A DNA stretch of 64,000 nucleotides. It comes from an uncultured Pelagibacteraceae bacterium (lineage in GTDB: Bacteria > Pseudomonadota > Alphaproteobacteria > Pelagibacterales > Pelagibacteraceae). Below, piece after piece: positions 44,567-53,482 of the stretch (within the stretch, counting starts at the first letter, position 1; each line of letters begins with the position of its first letter). The notes under the pieces are model-generated. The model searched no databases. It worked only from the letters and a program-made list of their open reading frames with translations, and was not told the origin of the DNA. Where the stretch lies: contig CACHOG010000003.1 of the NCBI GenBank assembly GCA_902581445.1, positions 124,001 to 188,000 on the forward strand, written 5' to 3'. The translations under genes were made by a program, and so were the position numbers.

Positions 44567-46962
44567 AAAAAAAAATTAAATTTTTATTCTTTATTATTTA
44601 TATATTTTTTACCAACCACATAAATTTATATGGGGATGAATTATTTTTTGAGGGTGAAGAGATTCAAATTTTAGACGAGGGTAATAAATTAATATCAAAA
44701 AAAAATGTAAAAGTTACTTCCAATAATGGTCTCATTCTTGAGGGGGAAATATTCGAGTATGACAAAAAAAAATCTGAGTTAGTTTTAAGTGATAATGTAA
44801 TCATAACAGATCTTAAAAAAAACATTATTATTAAAACAGATAAAATTGAATATTTAAAAAAAAATGAAAAATTAATAACTTACAATTTTACAGAAATAAA
44901 TATTAGTAATAATTATTCTATTGAATCTAAAAATATAGTTTTCGATAGAAATGCAGGAATATTGCAATCAAATACAAATTCCCTAATAACTGACAAGCAT
45001 AATAATAAGATATTATCAAATAATTTTAAATTTTTCTCAGAAGATCGATTGATAAAAGCAAAAAATGTTGTAATTGAAGACAATCAAGGTAATAAAACAA
45101 TACTAGAAAATTTCATTGCAGACTTAGATAACGATCAATTTTATGGAAAAGATGTTAAAATTAATTTTAATAAAAATATATTTAATAATTCAGATAATGA
45201 CCCAAGATTATATGGAAATACTATATCTTCAACTAGAAATAAATCAGAGATAAATAAAGGAGTTTTCTCAACATGCAAAAAAAGAGATAAATGTCCACCG
45301 TGGGAATTAAAAGCTGAAAAAATTGTTCATGATAAAAATAAAAAAATAATAAATTATAAAAATGCATGGTTGCAAATTTATGATAAACCAGTATTTTACT
45401 TTCCTAAATTTTTTCATCCTGATCCAACAGTGAAAAGACAATCAGGTTTTTTAGTACCTAACCTATCTAACTCTGGAAATACTGGAACATCTTTATTAGT
45501 TCCATATTTTAAAGTATTAGCTGTAAACAAAGATTTAACTTTAAAACCAAGAGTCTTTGCAAACCAAAATCTTCTTCTACAAAATGAGTATAGACAAGTG
45601 GAAAAGAATTTTGATCATATAATGGATATAGGTTTTTTTACCTCAGAGCTAAATAATAATAATGAAGCATCTAAATCACATTTTTTTTCAAATACTAATA
45701 TTAATTTTTCAAATGAAATATTTGATAATGCAATTTTAGAAATAAATGTTGAACAAGTTACAAACGATACCTATCTAAAAAAATTCAAACCGTCATCTAA
45801 ATTAATAGAAAATGAAAATTTAATGCATAATTTTTTTAAATTAGATGGATACAATAAAGACTCCTCGCTTTCAGTTGAAATAGAAAGTTTTGAAGATTTA
45901 ACTAAACCTACTAGCGATAGATACGAATATATATATCCAAATATTGACTATTCTAAGGAATTTATGAATGAAAATTTTCCAGGGTTCTTTAGCTTATCAT
46001 CTAATTTTTATCAAAAGCAATTTGATACTAATAAATATACAACAAGTTTAGTTACAGATTTAATGTACAATACAGAAACAAAATTTAGTGACAGAGGAAT
46101 GTTAAAAGATTTACAGATACTCCTCAAAAATCCAAATACTATTAATAAAAAGGGATCAAATAATGAAAGCGATACTGAAACAAAGTTGCTAACAAAATTG
46201 ATGTATTCTATTAGCTATCCACTCAAAAAAGAGGGATTAGCATATGACAAATTATTAAAACCATCTTTATCTTTGAGATTTAGTCCAAATAACACAAAAA
46301 ACATTTCAGCAGCGGATAGAGTCCTTAATGTGAACAACATTAACTCGTTTAATAGATTGTCAATTAGTGATGGGGTCGAAGGAGGCCAGTCGTTAACAGC
46401 TGGATTAGACTATAAACTAAAAAGTAAAGAGGGCGAAGAAAAGATATCTTTAAATTTAGCCCAGGTTTATAGAGATGAGTCAAATCCAGATTTGCCTTTA
46501 AATAGTACTCTAAACAACAAATATTCTGACATAATAGGTAATGTGAAATTCAATCTATTTGATAACTTAACTTTTGAATATGACTTTATTGCAGATAATA
46601 ACTTTAATAGACTAAATTATAATCTATTAAATACTTCCCTATATGTAAATAATTTTATCACAAGTTTTGAGTATCTAGAAGAAAGAGGGGCAATCGGAAC
46701 AAAAAGTTATATTAGAAATCAAACAGAATATTCATTTGATGAAAATAATAGTTTAAGTTTTTCAACAAGAAGAAATAGAGAACTAGAAATGACTGAATTT
46801 TACAATTTGGTTTATCAATATGAAAATGATTGTCTAAAAGCGGCGATTGAATACAATAAAAATTTCTATAGCGATACTGATATTGATCCTGAGGAGGAAT
46901 TATTATTTACATTAACTATAATACCTTTTTCAAAAATTAGTTCTACAAATATAAATAGATAA
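44563..46962 (+). CDS. lptD: LPS assembly outer-membrane protein LptD
   Basis: Outer-membrane beta-barrel that inserts LPS into the outer leaflet. The 799 residues begin with a signal peptide (FLFFIIYIFFTNHINLYG), then an OstA/LptA-like periplasmic domain (about 30-180) and a C-terminal barrel. The alphaproteobacterial junction 'FSTCKKRDKCPPWELKAEKI' to 'KPVFYFPKFFHPDPTVKRQSGF' is well conserved. Cysteines in that junction and near the C-terminus (ENDCLKA) may form disulfides. Overlaps lptG by ATGA and surA by one base. Confidence 0.93.
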   Translation: MKKKIKFLFFIIYIFFTNHINLYGDELFFEGEEIQILDEGNKLISKKNVKVTSNNGLILEGEIFEYDKKKSELVLSDNVIITDLKKNIIIKTDKIEYLKKNEKLITYNFTEINISNNYSIESKNIVFDRNAGILQSNTNSLITDKHNNKILSNNFKFFSEDRLIKAKNVVIEDNQGNKTILENFIADLDNDQFYGKDVKINFNKNIFNNSDNDPRLYGNTISSTRNKSEINKGVFSTCKKRDKCPPWELKAEKIVHDKNKKIINYKNAWLQIYDKPVFYFPKFFHPDPTVKRQSGFLVPNLSNSGNTGTSLLVPYFKVLAVNKDLTLKPRVFANQNLLLQNEYRQVEKNFDHIMDIGFFTSELNNNNEASKSHFFSNTNINFSNEIFDNAILEINVEQVTNDTYLKKFKPSSKLIENENLMHNFFKLDGYNKDSSLSVEIESFEDLTKPTSDRYEYIYPNIDYSKEFMNENFPGFFSLSSNFYQKQFDTNKYTTSLVTDLMYNTETKFSDRGMLKDLQILLKNPNTINKKGSNNESDTETKLLTKLMYSISYPLKKEGLAYDKLLKPSLSLRFSPNNTKNISAADRVLNVNNINSFNRLSISDGVEGGQSLTAGLDYKLKSKEGEEKISLNLAQVYRDESNPDLPLNSTLNNKYSDIIGNVKFNLFDNLTFEYDFIADNNFNRLNYNLLNTSLYVNNFITSFEYLEERGAIGTKSYIRNQTEYSFDENNSLSFSTRRNRELEMTEFYNLVYQYENDCLKAAIEYNKNFYSDTDIDPEEELLFTLTIIPFSKISSTNINR

Positions 46963-47897
46963 TGAAAATATTTAGCTTAATATTTTTTTTTTTAATTTTT
47001 TTTACCTTTCCAAAATATTCTTATCCCAAAGAAATATCTATAATTTATACAGTAGATAATATTCCAGTAACAAGTAATGAAATTAAAAATGAAATTTTGT
47101 ATTTAAAAATTATAAACGAAAATTTAAATAAAATGGATAACAATGCTTTAGTAGTATATGCCTCAAAATCCATTCTAAGAGAAAAGATAAAAGAATTAGA
47201 GGTTTCTAAATATTTTAAATTTGGTTTAAATGACGAAATGGTTGAGCAAAATCTTAATAACTTAATTTTTTCTAAAAATCTTAATAGTATTGATAATTTA
47301 AATTCATTACTTGCAGGCTCAGATTTAAATATTAGTTATATTAAGAGAAAAATTGAAATTGAATTATTATGGAATAATTTAATTTATGAAAAATATAAAA
47401 ATCAATTATCAATTGATGTTGAAAAAATAAAAAAAAATTTAAAATCTAAATTTGAAAATGAAAGTAGTAAAGTTGAAGAATATAAATTATCTGAAATATT
47501 ATTTGCACCACAATCAAAAGATACGGAAGCAAAAGAAATAAATAATATCAAAGATAGTATTGAAAAAATTGGTTTTGAAAGTACAGCGATGACTTATAGC
47601 TTATCTAATACAGCAACTAATGGCGGAAACATAGGTTGGTTGAAAAAAACTCAGTTGTCTAAAAATATACTCAAGCAAGTTACAAATCTTAATATTGGCG
47701 AAATAAGTGAAGTTATAAATGTTCCTGCAGGAAAATTAATATTAATTTTGTTAGATAAAAGAGAGGCAAAGGAAAAGATTTCTTTAGAAAAAGAATTAGA
47801 CAAAGCAATATCTCTTGAACGTAATAAACAACTAAATCAATTTTCTTCAATTTATTTTAAAAAAGTTGAGTTAAATTCTGAGATAAATGAGAAATAA
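46962..47897 (+). CDS. surA: Periplasmic peptidyl-prolyl isomerase (SurA-like)
   Basis: Chaperone/PPIase of 311 residues for outer-membrane proteins. It has a signal peptide (FSLIFFFLIFFTFPKYSYP), an N-terminal helical chaperone part and one parvulin domain at about 165-275, including 'YKLSEILFAPQ', 'NGGNIGWLKKTQLS' and 'GEISEVINVPAGKLILILLDKRE'. Only one PPIase domain is present, compared with two in E. coli SurA. Position after lptD is canonical. Confidence 0.88.
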   Translation: MKIFSLIFFFLIFFTFPKYSYPKEISIIYTVDNIPVTSNEIKNEILYLKIINENLNKMDNNALVVYASKSILREKIKELEVSKYFKFGLNDEMVEQNLNNLIFSKNLNSIDNLNSLLAGSDLNISYIKRKIEIELLWNNLIYEKYKNQLSIDVEKIKKNLKSKFENESSKVEEYKLSEILFAPQSKDTEAKEINNIKDSIEKIGFESTAMTYSLSNTATNGGNIGWLKKTQLSKNILKQVTNLNIGEISEVINVPAGKLILILLDKREAKEKISLEKELDKAISLERNKQLNQFSSIYFKKVELNSEINEK

Positions 47898-48867
47898 ACC
47901 TATTATTGTAGTCGCTGGGGAGCCTTACAGTATATTTTTTGAAATATTTTTCAAATCTTTAAAAAAAAAATCTATAAGAAATATAGGTAATCCAATCATA
48001 TTAGTCGCATCTAAAAATCTTCTGATTAAACAGATGAACGCTCTAAAATATAAGTTTATTTTAAACGAAATAACATTTGAAAAAATGCAAAAGGTAAAAT
48101 TAGATAACAGAAAAATAAATATAATAAATGTTAATTTTAATCATTACAAAACATTTGATAAAATAACCTCAAATTCATCCTCTTACATAGAAGAATGTTG
48201 TGACATAGCTATTAAATTAGTAGATAAAATGTCTTCAAAAGTTTTAATTAATGGTCCTATTTCAAAAAAACACTTTCTAAGAAAAAATTTTCCTGGCATG
48301 TCAGAATACTTTGCACGCAAGGTAGGCAAAAGCAATAAAGAGGTTATGTTAATTTTTAATAAGAAAATTTCTGTAAGCCCAATTACAACTCATTTTCCTC
48401 TAAGAAAAATTTTTACTAAAATTACAACTAAGAAAATTGTTCAAAATATTAATACTATTAGTCTCTTTTATAAAAAATATTTAAACAAATCACCAAAATT
48501 TGCTGTAACTGGTTTAAATCCTCACTGTGAAAGTTCAGATAAGATTTCAGAAGAACATAAAATAATTACACCAGCTATAAAAAAGTTAAAAGAAAAAAAA
48601 ATAAAAGTCTTTGGTCCGTATCCTGCAGATACCATATTTTTAAAAAATAATTTTAAACAATTTGATATTGTTGTTGGTATGTACCATGATCAAGTTCTTG
48701 CTCCTATCAAATCAATATATGGATTTGATGCAATTAACATCACACTGGGCCTGCCATTTTTGAGATTAACACCTGATCATGGTCCAAATGAGTCAATGCT
48801 TGGTAAAAATATATCAAATCCAGAAAGCCTCATTAGAGCCTTGGAGTTTGCAAAAAAAATTAAGTGA
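47887..48867 (+). CDS. pdxA: 4-hydroxythreonine-4-phosphate dehydrogenase PdxA
   Basis: NAD-dependent enzyme of vitamin B6 synthesis, 326 residues. The metal/active-site His motifs are present: 'TTHFPLRKI', 'GLNPHCESS' and 'GMYHDQVLAPIK'. Other positions diverge from the family: the N-terminal 'VAGEPYSIFFEI' replaces the usual GDPAGIGPEI, and 'TPDHGPNESM' replaces DHGTA-type sequence. Position between surA and rsmA supports the assignment. It overlaps surA by 11 bases and shares GTGA with rsmA. Confidence 0.88.
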   Translation: MRNKPIIVVAGEPYSIFFEIFFKSLKKKSIRNIGNPIILVASKNLLIKQMNALKYKFILNEITFEKMQKVKLDNRKINIINVNFNHYKTFDKITSNSSSYIEECCDIAIKLVDKMSSKVLINGPISKKHFLRKNFPGMSEYFARKVGKSNKEVMLIFNKKISVSPITTHFPLRKIFTKITTKKIVQNINTISLFYKKYLNKSPKFAVTGLNPHCESSDKISEEHKIITPAIKKLKEKKIKVFGPYPADTIFLKNNFKQFDIVVGMYHDQVLAPIKSIYGFDAINITLGLPFLRLTPDHGPNESMLGKNISNPESLIRALEFAKKIK

Positions 48868-49652
48868 GTCTTAAACCAAAAAAAAAACTAGGACAAAATT
48901 TTCTTATTGACAAAAATATAATAAAAAAAATAGTCGAAATTACACCAATCAGTCAAGAAAACGAAATTTTAGAGATTGGACCTGGAACTGGTAATTTGAC
49001 AGAGTACTTGGTTAAAAAAAAACCTAAAAATATTATTTTAATTGAAAAAGACAAAAATTTAATCGATTTACTTAGGAACAAATTTGACGATAAAGCTGAA
49101 ATTTTAAATGAGGATATATTATTTTTTTCAAAGAGTAACTTATTAACCGATAATACGATAATTTTTGGAAATCTTCCTTATAATATATCATCTAAAATTC
49201 TTACAAAATTTATTTTTAATAATGAAAAATTAAAATTTAAAATGTTAATCTTTCTCTTTCAAAAAGAACTAGCAGATAGAATTGTAGCTAATGTTGATTC
49301 TTCAAGCTATGGTAGATTATCAATTTTAACTAAGTGGAAATTTGACGTAAAAAGGGTATTCGAAATAGGTCCAAATTCTTTCTTTCCTAAACCAAAAATT
49401 AAAAGCACATTGTTAATTTTTACTCCTAAAACAAACGTGGTAAAATTTAAAAATCCTAGTTCATTAGAAAAAATTACTAGAGTTTTTTTTAATCAAAGAA
49501 GAAAAAAAATTAAAAAACAATTTGCAATTTTTTTTAATAATAACTCTAAATTAATTCAGAAGCTCAATATAGATTTAGATATGAGGCCGCAAAATTTAAG
49601 TCCTGAAACTTATTTTAGCTTAGCACTTGAATTAGAAAAATTAAGAAATTAA
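48864..49652 (+). CDS. rsmA: 16S rRNA dimethyladenosine transferase RsmA (KsgA)
   Basis: SAM-dependent methylase of two adenosines near the 3' end of 16S rRNA. The 262 residues show '[16 protein letters not shown]', the SAM loop '[15 protein letters not shown]' and the catalytic '[12 protein letters not shown]'. The start is GTG inside the pdxA stop. The last 12 bases overlap the convergent gmk gene. Confidence 0.95.
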   Translation: MSLKPKKKLGQNFLIDKNIIKKIVEITPISQENEILEIGPGTGNLTEYLVKKKPKNIILIEKDKNLIDLLRNKFDDKAEILNEDILFFSKSNLLTDNTIIFGNLPYNISSKILTKFIFNNEKLKFKMLIFLFQKELADRIVANVDSSSYGRLSILTKWKFDVKRVFEIGPNSFFPKPKIKSTLLIFTPKTNVVKFKNPSSLEKITRVFFNQRRKKIKKQFAIFFNNNSKLIQKLNIDLDMRPQNLSPETYFSLALELEKLRN

Positions 49653-50276
49653 TTTTTCTACATGCCTTTCTATTAATTCTTTATCAAAAGTAATTTTTTT
49701 TTTTGAAAAAATAACATTTTCTACTACATTCAAAATCTCACTATAACAATTATTTAAATCATCATTAATTACCACATAGTCGTAATCTACCCAATGTTTT
49801 GTATCTTTATAAAATTCTTTCATTCTTTCTGATGCAATTAATTTATCTTTCATGTCTCTATTTGAAAGTCTTTCAAACAAAACTTCTTTACTGGGTGGCA
49901 GTACGAAAAACGAAAATATGTTAAAATTTAAGCTTTGGGATTTAATTTGTTTACTTCCTTGCCAGTCAATATCAAACAAAACATTTTTCCCATTTGATAG
50001 ATTTTGAATTACAGGCTTTTTTGATGTTCCGTAATAATTATTAAATACTTTTGCATATTCTAGAAATTCATCTTGTTCGATTAAATCTTTAAATCTTTTA
50101 TGGTCAACGAAATGATAATCTTTACCATTAACTTCGTTACTTCTTGGTTTTCTTGTAGTATGAGAAATCGATGTAATAAAATTCTTTTTTTGTGAAACTA
50201 GTTCTACTAGAGTTGTTTTGCCAGCCCCAGATGGTGATGAAAATATAAAAATAAATCCATCTGTCTTGAGAGACAT
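49641..50276 (-). CDS. gmk: Guanylate kinase
   Basis: Phosphorylates GMP to GDP. The 211 residues have the P-loop '[16 protein letters not shown]', '[22 protein letters not shown]' for GMP binding, '[19 protein letters not shown]' and '[13 protein letters not shown]'. It lies 12 bases after acpP, where fabF and mltG usually come first in alphaproteobacteria. Confidence 0.96.
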   Translation of the reverse strand: MSLKTDGFIFIFSSPSGAGKTTLVELVSQKKNFITSISHTTRKPRSNEVNGKDYHFVDHKRFKDLIEQDEFLEYAKVFNNYYGTSKKPVIQNLSNGKNVLFDIDWQGSKQIKSQSLNFNIFSFFVLPPSKEVLFERLSNRDMKDKLIASERMKEFYKDTKHWVDYDYVVINDDLNNCYSEILNVVENVIFSKKKITFDKELIERHVEKLIS

Positions 50277-50288
50277 CCTAAATAAAAT

Positions 50289-50528
50289 TTAATTACTTTT
50301 ACTTTCAATAAATTTAATTGCATCTCCGACAGTAAGTATTTTTTCTGCTTCGCTATCGGAAATTTCAGATCCAAACTCTTCTTCAAAAGCCATAACAAGT
50401 TCTACGGTGTCCAGGCTATCAGCTCCTAAGTCATCTATAAAACTAGCCTCTTCTGTCACTTTAGCTTCCTCGATACCCAAGTGGTCTGCCACAATTTTTT
50501 TTACTTTGCTTGAAACTTCTTCTGACAT
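50289..50528 (-). CDS. acpP: Acyl carrier protein
   Basis: Carries growing acyl chains on phosphopantetheine. The 79-residue acidic protein has the attachment Ser 38 in '[22 protein letters not shown]'. It follows fabG after a 48-base gap, which is long enough for its own promoter or ribosome site. Confidence 0.97.
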   Translation of the reverse strand: MSEEVSSKVKKIVADHLGIEEAKVTEEASFIDDLGADSLDTVELVMAFEEEFGSEISDSEAEKILTVGDAIKFIESKSN

Positions 50529-50576
50529 CTTAATCCTTTTGTTCTAATTTTGTCTATAAATTAATAATTACCTTTG

Positions 50577-51308
50577 TCAAGCCATATACATGCCTCCATT
50601 AACATGTATAGTTTCACCAGTTATATATGAAGATTCATCTGATGATAAAAAGGCAACAGTATTTGAAACATCTTCACCAGATCCAAGACGATTCATTGGA
50701 ATCCTTGATAAAAGTTCAGATTTAAATTGATCTGAAATTTTATCAGTCATATTGGTTTTTATAAAACCAGGAGAAACACAATTTATTGTAATATTTTTTT
50801 TTGCATATTCTATGGCTAAACTTTTTGACATAGATACTACTCCTGCTTTAGATGCTGAGTAATTACTTTGCCCAATATTCCCTGTATGTCCAACAATTGA
50901 TGTTATGTTTACAATTCGTCCAAATTTATTTTTAAGCATTTTTTTAATTGCACTTTTACATAAGTAAAATGTCGAAGTTAAATTGATATTAATTACACTT
51001 TGCCACTCATCATTTTTCATTCTTAAGGACAAGTTATCTTTTGTAATACCTGCATTATTTATCAAAATATCAAGACCACCAAGATCTAAAAAAACTTTAT
51101 CTATAAATTGCTCTATTTTATTATGTTGCGAAATATCAAATTGCTCTGTTATTAAATTAGGATATTTATCTTTGAGATTATTAAGTTTTTGTAAATTAGT
51201 TCCTGTTCCTAAGACTGTTCCGTTTAAAGATAAAAATTTTTTCACAATTTCTCCACCTATTCCTCCTGTGGCCCCAGTAACTAAAATTTTTTTTCCTTTA
51301 AAATCCAT
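50577..51308 (-). CDS. fabG: 3-oxoacyl-ACP reductase FabG
   Basis: NADPH-dependent reductase of fatty-acid elongation. The 243 residues are a short-chain dehydrogenase: 'LVTGATGGIGGEIVKKF', 'DILINNAGITKD', the catalytic Ser in 'VNITSIVGHTG', 'NYSASKAGVVSMSKSLA' with Tyr and Lys, and 'GETIHVNGGMYM'. It overlaps fabD by 11 bases. Confidence 0.95.
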   Translation of the reverse strand: MDFKGKKILVTGATGGIGGEIVKKFLSLNGTVLGTGTNLQKLNNLKDKYPNLITEQFDISQHNKIEQFIDKVFLDLGGLDILINNAGITKDNLSLRMKNDEWQSVININLTSTFYLCKSAIKKMLKNKFGRIVNITSIVGHTGNIGQSNYSASKAGVVSMSKSLAIEYAKKNITINCVSPGFIKTNMTDKISDQFKSELLSRIPMNRLGSGEDVSNTVAFLSSDESSYITGETIHVNGGMYMA

Positions 51309-52236
51309 AGGTATTTTTTAATATATTTATATCTTCTTCATTATTTATTGCACTAACTTTTACTCCTCGATCTATTCTTTTAACAAGTCCTGACAAAACT
51401 TTACCAGGTCCAATTTCAATAAAATCTTTGATACCATTGTCTATCATATATTTGATACTTTCTCTCCATTTAACCTTACTCTCAATTTGTTGAATTAAAA
51501 GATTTTTAATTTCATAAACCTCATTCGTCATTTTTCCAGTAACATTTGAAATAAGATTTTTTTTCGGTGATAAAAAGTTTAGTTTTTCTATTTCGGTTTT
51601 CATTATAGTTGTTGCTTTGTTCATCAGCTTACAATGAAAAGGCGCACTCACAGGTAAAAAAATATTTTTTATTGAATTTTTTTTTAAATCTAAACTAAGT
51701 TTTTTTAAATCCTCTATTCTTCCACTCAAAACTAATTGACCTTCTGAATTATCATTTGCAATAAAACATTCGTATTTAGATTGGTTTTCCATTAATAAGT
51801 TTTCAACAAATTCTATTTTGGAACCAAGAACTGCAATCATACCTCCCTCTCCTTTTGGAACTGAAGACTGCATCGCCTTGCCTCTTTTTTTTAAGATTGT
51901 TAAGGTTTCTTCAAAACTTAAAAAACCTGCAGTACTTAAAGCAGTATACTCTCCTAATGAATGTCCAGCAAAATATTTTACTTTATTATCGTCAAATTTA
52001 AATTCATCAGTTAAAATTGTAAAAATTGAATATCCAACTAAAAATATTGCAGGTTGAGTATTTACGGTTAGATCTAATTCTTCTTTTGGGCCTTCAATAA
52101 TTAACTTTGTGATTGGAAAGTTTAAAACTTCGTCAGCTTTTCTAAAAATATTTTTGACTTGGTCAAACTTATCATAAAATTCTTTACACATGCCAACCGT
52201 TTGAGAGCCTTGACCTGGAAATATTAGAGAAAACAT
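51298..52236 (-). CDS. fabD: Malonyl-CoA:ACP transacylase FabD
   Basis: Loads malonyl groups onto ACP. The 312 residues show 'FPGQGSQTVGMCKEF', the nucleophile Ser 93 in 'FAGHSLGEYTAL', the conserved Arg in 'KKRGKAMQ' and 'LPVSAPFHCKLM' with the catalytic His. First gene of the fabD-fabG-acpP-gmk unit, divergent from rpsF. Confidence 0.96.
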   Translation of the reverse strand: MFSLIFPGQGSQTVGMCKEFYDKFDQVKNIFRKADEVLNFPITKLIIEGPKEELDLTVNTQPAIFLVGYSIFTILTDEFKFDDNKVKYFAGHSLGEYTALSTAGFLSFEETLTILKKRGKAMQSSVPKGEGGMIAVLGSKIEFVENLLMENQSKYECFIANDNSEGQLVLSGRIEDLKKLSLDLKKNSIKNIFLPVSAPFHCKLMNKATTIMKTEIEKLNFLSPKKNLISNVTGKMTNEVYEIKNLLIQQIESKVKWRESIKYMIDNGIKDFIEIGPGKVLSGLVKRIDRGVKVSAINNEEDINILKNTYGF

Positions 52237-52252
52237 ATAGATATATTTAAGT

Positions 52253-52281
52253 TTTTTGTATTGTAATTAAAGAATTATAAT
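52253..52281 (+). promoter_or_regulatory. Possible promoter of the rpsF operon
   Basis: A perfect -10 box TATAAT at 52276-52281 lies about 33 bases before the rpsF ATG. A T-rich stretch with TTG at 17-base spacing (52253-52258) could be a weak -35. It is a plausible sigma-70 promoter, but AT-rich sequence yields such matches often. Confidence 0.4.
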
Positions 52282-52313
52282 AGTATATCCTCATTTTTTA
52301 TTAAATAATAATT

Positions 52314-52685
52314 ATGAACTTATACGAACATACGATTGTTGCAAGACAGGATACAAGTCCCTCACAACTAAAACAAATAACTGAGAAATATTCTTCAATT
52401 GTAACAAAAAATAAAGGTGAAATTGTGCAAACACAAAATTGGGGGCTACTAAATTTAGCCTTTCTGATTAAAAAAAATAAAAAGGGAAATTATATTCATT
52501 TCAAAATTAAGGGTCCTTCAAGTTTAATTCAAGATCTTGAAAAGAATGAAAGAATGGATAAAAATTTGTTAAGATATATGACTGTAAAGGTCAAAAAATT
52601 TGATCTAGAAACTAATTATTTTTCTGGAAAAGATAAAGATGAGGGCGAAATATCAAAAATAGTAAAAAAAAATAGTAATAACTAA
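52314..52685 (+). CDS. rpsF: 30S ribosomal protein S6
   Basis: Small-subunit ribosomal protein that pairs with S18. The 123 residues begin '[21 protein letters not shown]' and include '[27 protein letters not shown]', the S6 core. An acidic/Asn tail follows. It shares one base with rpsR, as in most bacteria. Confidence 0.96.
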   Translation: MNLYEHTIVARQDTSPSQLKQITEKYSSIVTKNKGEIVQTQNWGLLNLAFLIKKNKKGNYIHFKIKGPSSLIQDLEKNERMDKNLLRYMTVKVKKFDLETNYFSGKDKDEGEISKIVKKNSNN

Positions 52686-52954
52686 TGCAAAAAAAAAGAA
52701 ATAATAAAAAAAAGTCTCAAAGTAACTTTGCGAAATTAAGTATATTCCAACCTAATAAATACAAATTCAAAAAAAAATGTCCTCTATCATTAAAAGGAGC
52801 ACCTGTAATTGACTACAAAAACATAAAACTTCTTAAGAGATATGTTTCCGAAAATGGCAAAATATTGCCTTCAAGAATCACAAATGTAAGTCAAAAAAAA
52901 CAAAGAGAATTATCATTGTCAATTAAAAGAGCTCGAAATTTAGGATTAATTTAA
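52685..52954 (+). CDS. rpsR: 30S ribosomal protein S18
   Basis: Partner of S6 in the 30S platform. The 89 residues have a basic N-terminal extension and the conserved core '[20 protein letters not shown]' and '[28 protein letters not shown]'. Overlaps neighbours by one base at each end. Confidence 0.97.
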   Translation: MQKKRNNKKKSQSNFAKLSIFQPNKYKFKKKCPLSLKGAPVIDYKNIKLLKRYVSENGKILPSRITNVSQKKQRELSLSIKRARNLGLI

Positions 52955-53412
52955 TGAAAATAATTCTTTTAGAAAATATTCAAAAATTGGGTTCAATTGG
53001 TGAAGTTATTAGTGTCAAGCGAGGCTATGCTAGAAATTTTTTAATTGCAAAAAAAAAGGCTTTGTTTGCGTCTAAAGAAAATATTAAAGAAGTTGATAAA
53101 TTAAAATCAGAATTAAGTAAAAAAGATTTAGAGAAGAAGAAATTAGCAAAAGAAATATACGAAAAACTAAAAAACAAACAATTTACAATAAAAAAACTTA
53201 GCACTGAGAATAAAGAATTATATGGATCAGTTAAACCAACTGAAATTTCTAAAATTATACTAGAGGAAGACAAATTAGAGATAAAACCTTCTATGATACA
53301 ACTGAAAGATGATATCAAAACTCTAGGAATTTTTAAGGCGAACATTGATCTTCACGCTGAAGTTCAAGTTCAAATAAAAATCCAAGTTATACCTGCAGAA
53401 ACAATTCAATAA
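52954..53412 (+). CDS. rplI: 50S ribosomal protein L9
   Basis: Large-subunit protein of 152 residues with the N-terminal 23S-binding domain '[18 protein letters not shown]' and 'VKRGYARNFLIAKKKAL', a long charged helix, and a C-terminal globular domain (LYGSVKPTEISKI). It closes the rpsF-rpsR-rplI trio; dnaB follows after 70 bases. Confidence 0.96.
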   Translation: MKIILLENIQKLGSIGEVISVKRGYARNFLIAKKKALFASKENIKEVDKLKSELSKKDLEKKKLAKEIYEKLKNKQFTIKKLSTENKELYGSVKPTEISKIILEEDKLEIKPSMIQLKDDIKTLGIFKANIDLHAEVQVQIKIQVIPAETIQ

Positions 53413-53482
53413 TTATACAATATTATCCCCATAACATTATTTAGATACAATTTTATCCTTTTATAATTATATTATTATTTTA

